Part shown: positions 5,556-6,182 of the stretch, in pieces
Layout of the letters: every line of letters starts with the position of its first letter
How positions within the stretch are numbered: the first letter of the stretch is position 1
DNA from: Microbacteriaceae bacterium
Lineage (GTDB): Bacteria; Actinomycetota; Actinomycetes; Actinomycetales; Microbacteriaceae
Assembly: GCA_947454285.1 (NCBI GenBank)
Contig: CANGJO010000056.1
Span: 1 to 6,182 of the forward strand
DNA: 6,182 nucleotides
Reading direction: 5' to 3'
Notes under the pieces: generated by a model
What the model saw: only the letters and a program-made list of their open reading frames with translations
What the model was told of the DNA's origin: nothing
Databases searched by the model: none
Made by a program: the position numbers and the translations under genes

Positions 5556-5849
5556 ATGGCCCAATCACCAGATAAAAAGACAACAATCAAGACCCAGCAG
5601 GTCCGCATTCGTCGCACCCCTAAGTTCTTACCGTTCCTTATTACCGGCGCGGTTATCGGTGTGATTGTGGCTGTGATCCTTGGGCTAAGCATTCCGGCCG
5701 AGCAACGCACTGAGGCGCCGGTGGTGACCTACCTAATTGGGTATCTGGGTGCGCTGGGCGCGGCGGCTGGCATTGTGACCGCTGTGGTCGTGGACCGCAT
5801 TGGGGTGGCCCGGGCCAAGACGCTTGAGGCTACTAAACTAGAGGGGTAA
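5556..5849 (+). CDS. Small two-helix membrane protein upstream of purF
   Basis: This is a 97-residue protein of unknown function. A charged N-terminus (residues 1-23, many Lys/Arg, with VRIRRTPKF just before the membrane) leads into one hydrophobic helix at about 24-46. A short loop (IPAEQRTEAP) and a second Gly/Ala-rich helix at about 56-80 follow, then a charged tail. The basic side predicts cytoplasmic N- and C-termini. Proteins of this shape occur next to purF in Microbacteriaceae and are sometimes labelled as Trk potassium-transport proteins; nothing seen here supports transport. The ATG at 5556 has only a distant AGGG (5540-5543), so translation may be coupled to tetR, whose stop is 14 bp upstream. 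purF begins 27 bp after its stop, in the same frame. Composition is GC-rich locally (38 of 60 bases G/C at 5701-5760). Confidence 0.8.
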   Translation: MAQSPDKKTTIKTQQVRIRRTPKFLPFLITGAVIGVIVAVILGLSIPAEQRTEAPVVTYLIGYLGALGAAAGIVTAVVVDRIGVARAKTLEATKLEG

Positions 5850-5863
5850 AGCCCACCACAACT

Positions 5864-5870
5864 AGAAGGA
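5864..5870 (+). promoter_or_regulatory. Ribosome binding site fixing the purF TTG start
   Basis: AGAAGGA lies 6 nt before TTG 5877, a near-ideal Shine-Dalgarno. The next in-frame codons upstream contain no start before the TAA at 5847-5849, so this site settles the purF start. Confidence 0.85.
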
Positions 5871-5876
5871 TTTGCC

Positions 5877-6182
5877 TTGCTTCGTGGCGATGGAAACCTG
5901 AATCTCGATATTGCAGTTAGCAATGACGACAAAGCACCGCAGGATCAATGTGGCGTATTCGGCGTATGGGCACCTGGCGAAGAAGTTGCAAAGCTCACTT
6001 TCTTCGGCCTTTATTCACTTCAGCACCGCGGTCAAGAGTCCGCAGGTATCGCCACCTCTGATGGCAAAAAGATTTTGGTCTACAAAGACATGGGTTTGGT
6101 CTCGCAGGTTTTTTCTGAGTCAGCTTTGGAATCACTGATTGGTCACATTGCAGTTGGCCACAACCGATACTCGACAACCGGC
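5877..6182 (+). CDS. purF: Amidophosphoribosyltransferase, N-terminal 102 residues (runs off right edge)
   Basis: PurF catalyses the committed step of purine synthesis: PRPP + glutamine give phosphoribosylamine, glutamate and pyrophosphate. The visible part is the class II (Ntn-type) glutaminase domain. C25 in DQCGVFGVWAP is the catalytic nucleophile that becomes the N-terminal residue after propeptide removal. It is followed by YSLQHRGQESAGIAT, and the window ends in GHNRYSTTG, both highly conserved in the family. The start is TTG 5877 with AGAAGGA upstream, giving a 24-residue propeptide. This is longer than the 11 residues known in Bacillus subtilis PurF. The phosphoribosyltransferase domain (about 400 more residues) lies outside. 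The product is used by PurD, whose gene is at the other edge of the window on the opposite strand. No purine riboswitch or attenuator is visible in the 27-bp gap upstream. Confidence 0.97.
   Translation, partial: MLRGDGNLNLDIAVSNDDKAPQDQCGVFGVWAPGEEVAKLTFFGLYSLQHRGQESAGIATSDGKKILVYKDMGLVSQVFSESALESLIGHIAVGHNRYSTTG

Noticed and set aside
5850..5876. Riboswitch or attenuator before purF
   Set aside because: The 27-bp gap holds only a ribosome binding site; it is too short for a purine or PRPP riboswitch.
5911..6138. Rightward frame overlapping purF
   Set aside because: It is out of frame with the clearly recognisable PurF glutaminase domain.

Overview
The window looks like chromosomal DNA of an actinobacterium, probably a moderate-GC member of the Microbacteriaceae (a freshwater Rhodoluna/Aquiluna-like lineage is my best guess). 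This rests on three things. The small bacterial SCP_3-type 'sterol carrier' protein normally sits beside purF in actinobacteria. A short two-helix membrane protein lies directly upstream of purF. TTG/GTG starts are used, and one transcript looks leaderless. The genus assignment is inference; no marker gene here settles it.

Layout from left to right. The 5' part of purD runs leftward off the window. Upstream of it on the same strand, 23 bp away, is a COG4705-type polytopic membrane protein built from four copies of one motif. A 100-140 bp divergent intergenic region with a perfect GC-rich palindrome follows. Rightward from there come a secreted or membrane-anchored collagen-like protein with a phage-tail-fibre-like middle, then the SCP_3-type protein. 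Tail-to-tail with the latter, overlapping by 8 bp, is a large leftward gene for an exported protein with a jelly-roll-like domain, two InlB/Listeria-Bacteroides B-repeats and a degenerate OmpA-like C-terminus. Divergent from it is a TetR-family regulator with a consensus -10 placed for a leaderless start, overlapped by an imperfect 24-bp dyad. It is followed 14 bp later by the two-helix membrane protein, and then by the 5' part of purF, which runs rightward off the window.

The two edge genes carry out the first two steps of de novo purine synthesis: PurF makes phosphoribosylamine and PurD uses it. Between them lies an accessory block encoding two large extracytoplasmic proteins, a repeat-built membrane protein and a regulator. 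The SCP_3-type gene, normally next to purF, is separated from it here by the B-repeat gene, tetR and the small membrane gene. At least part of this block therefore looks inserted into an ancestral purine neighbourhood. No RNA genes, insertion sequences, CRISPR arrays, riboswitches or convincing rho-independent terminators were found. The window is almost fully coding, and no gene-free stretch reaches 300 bp.
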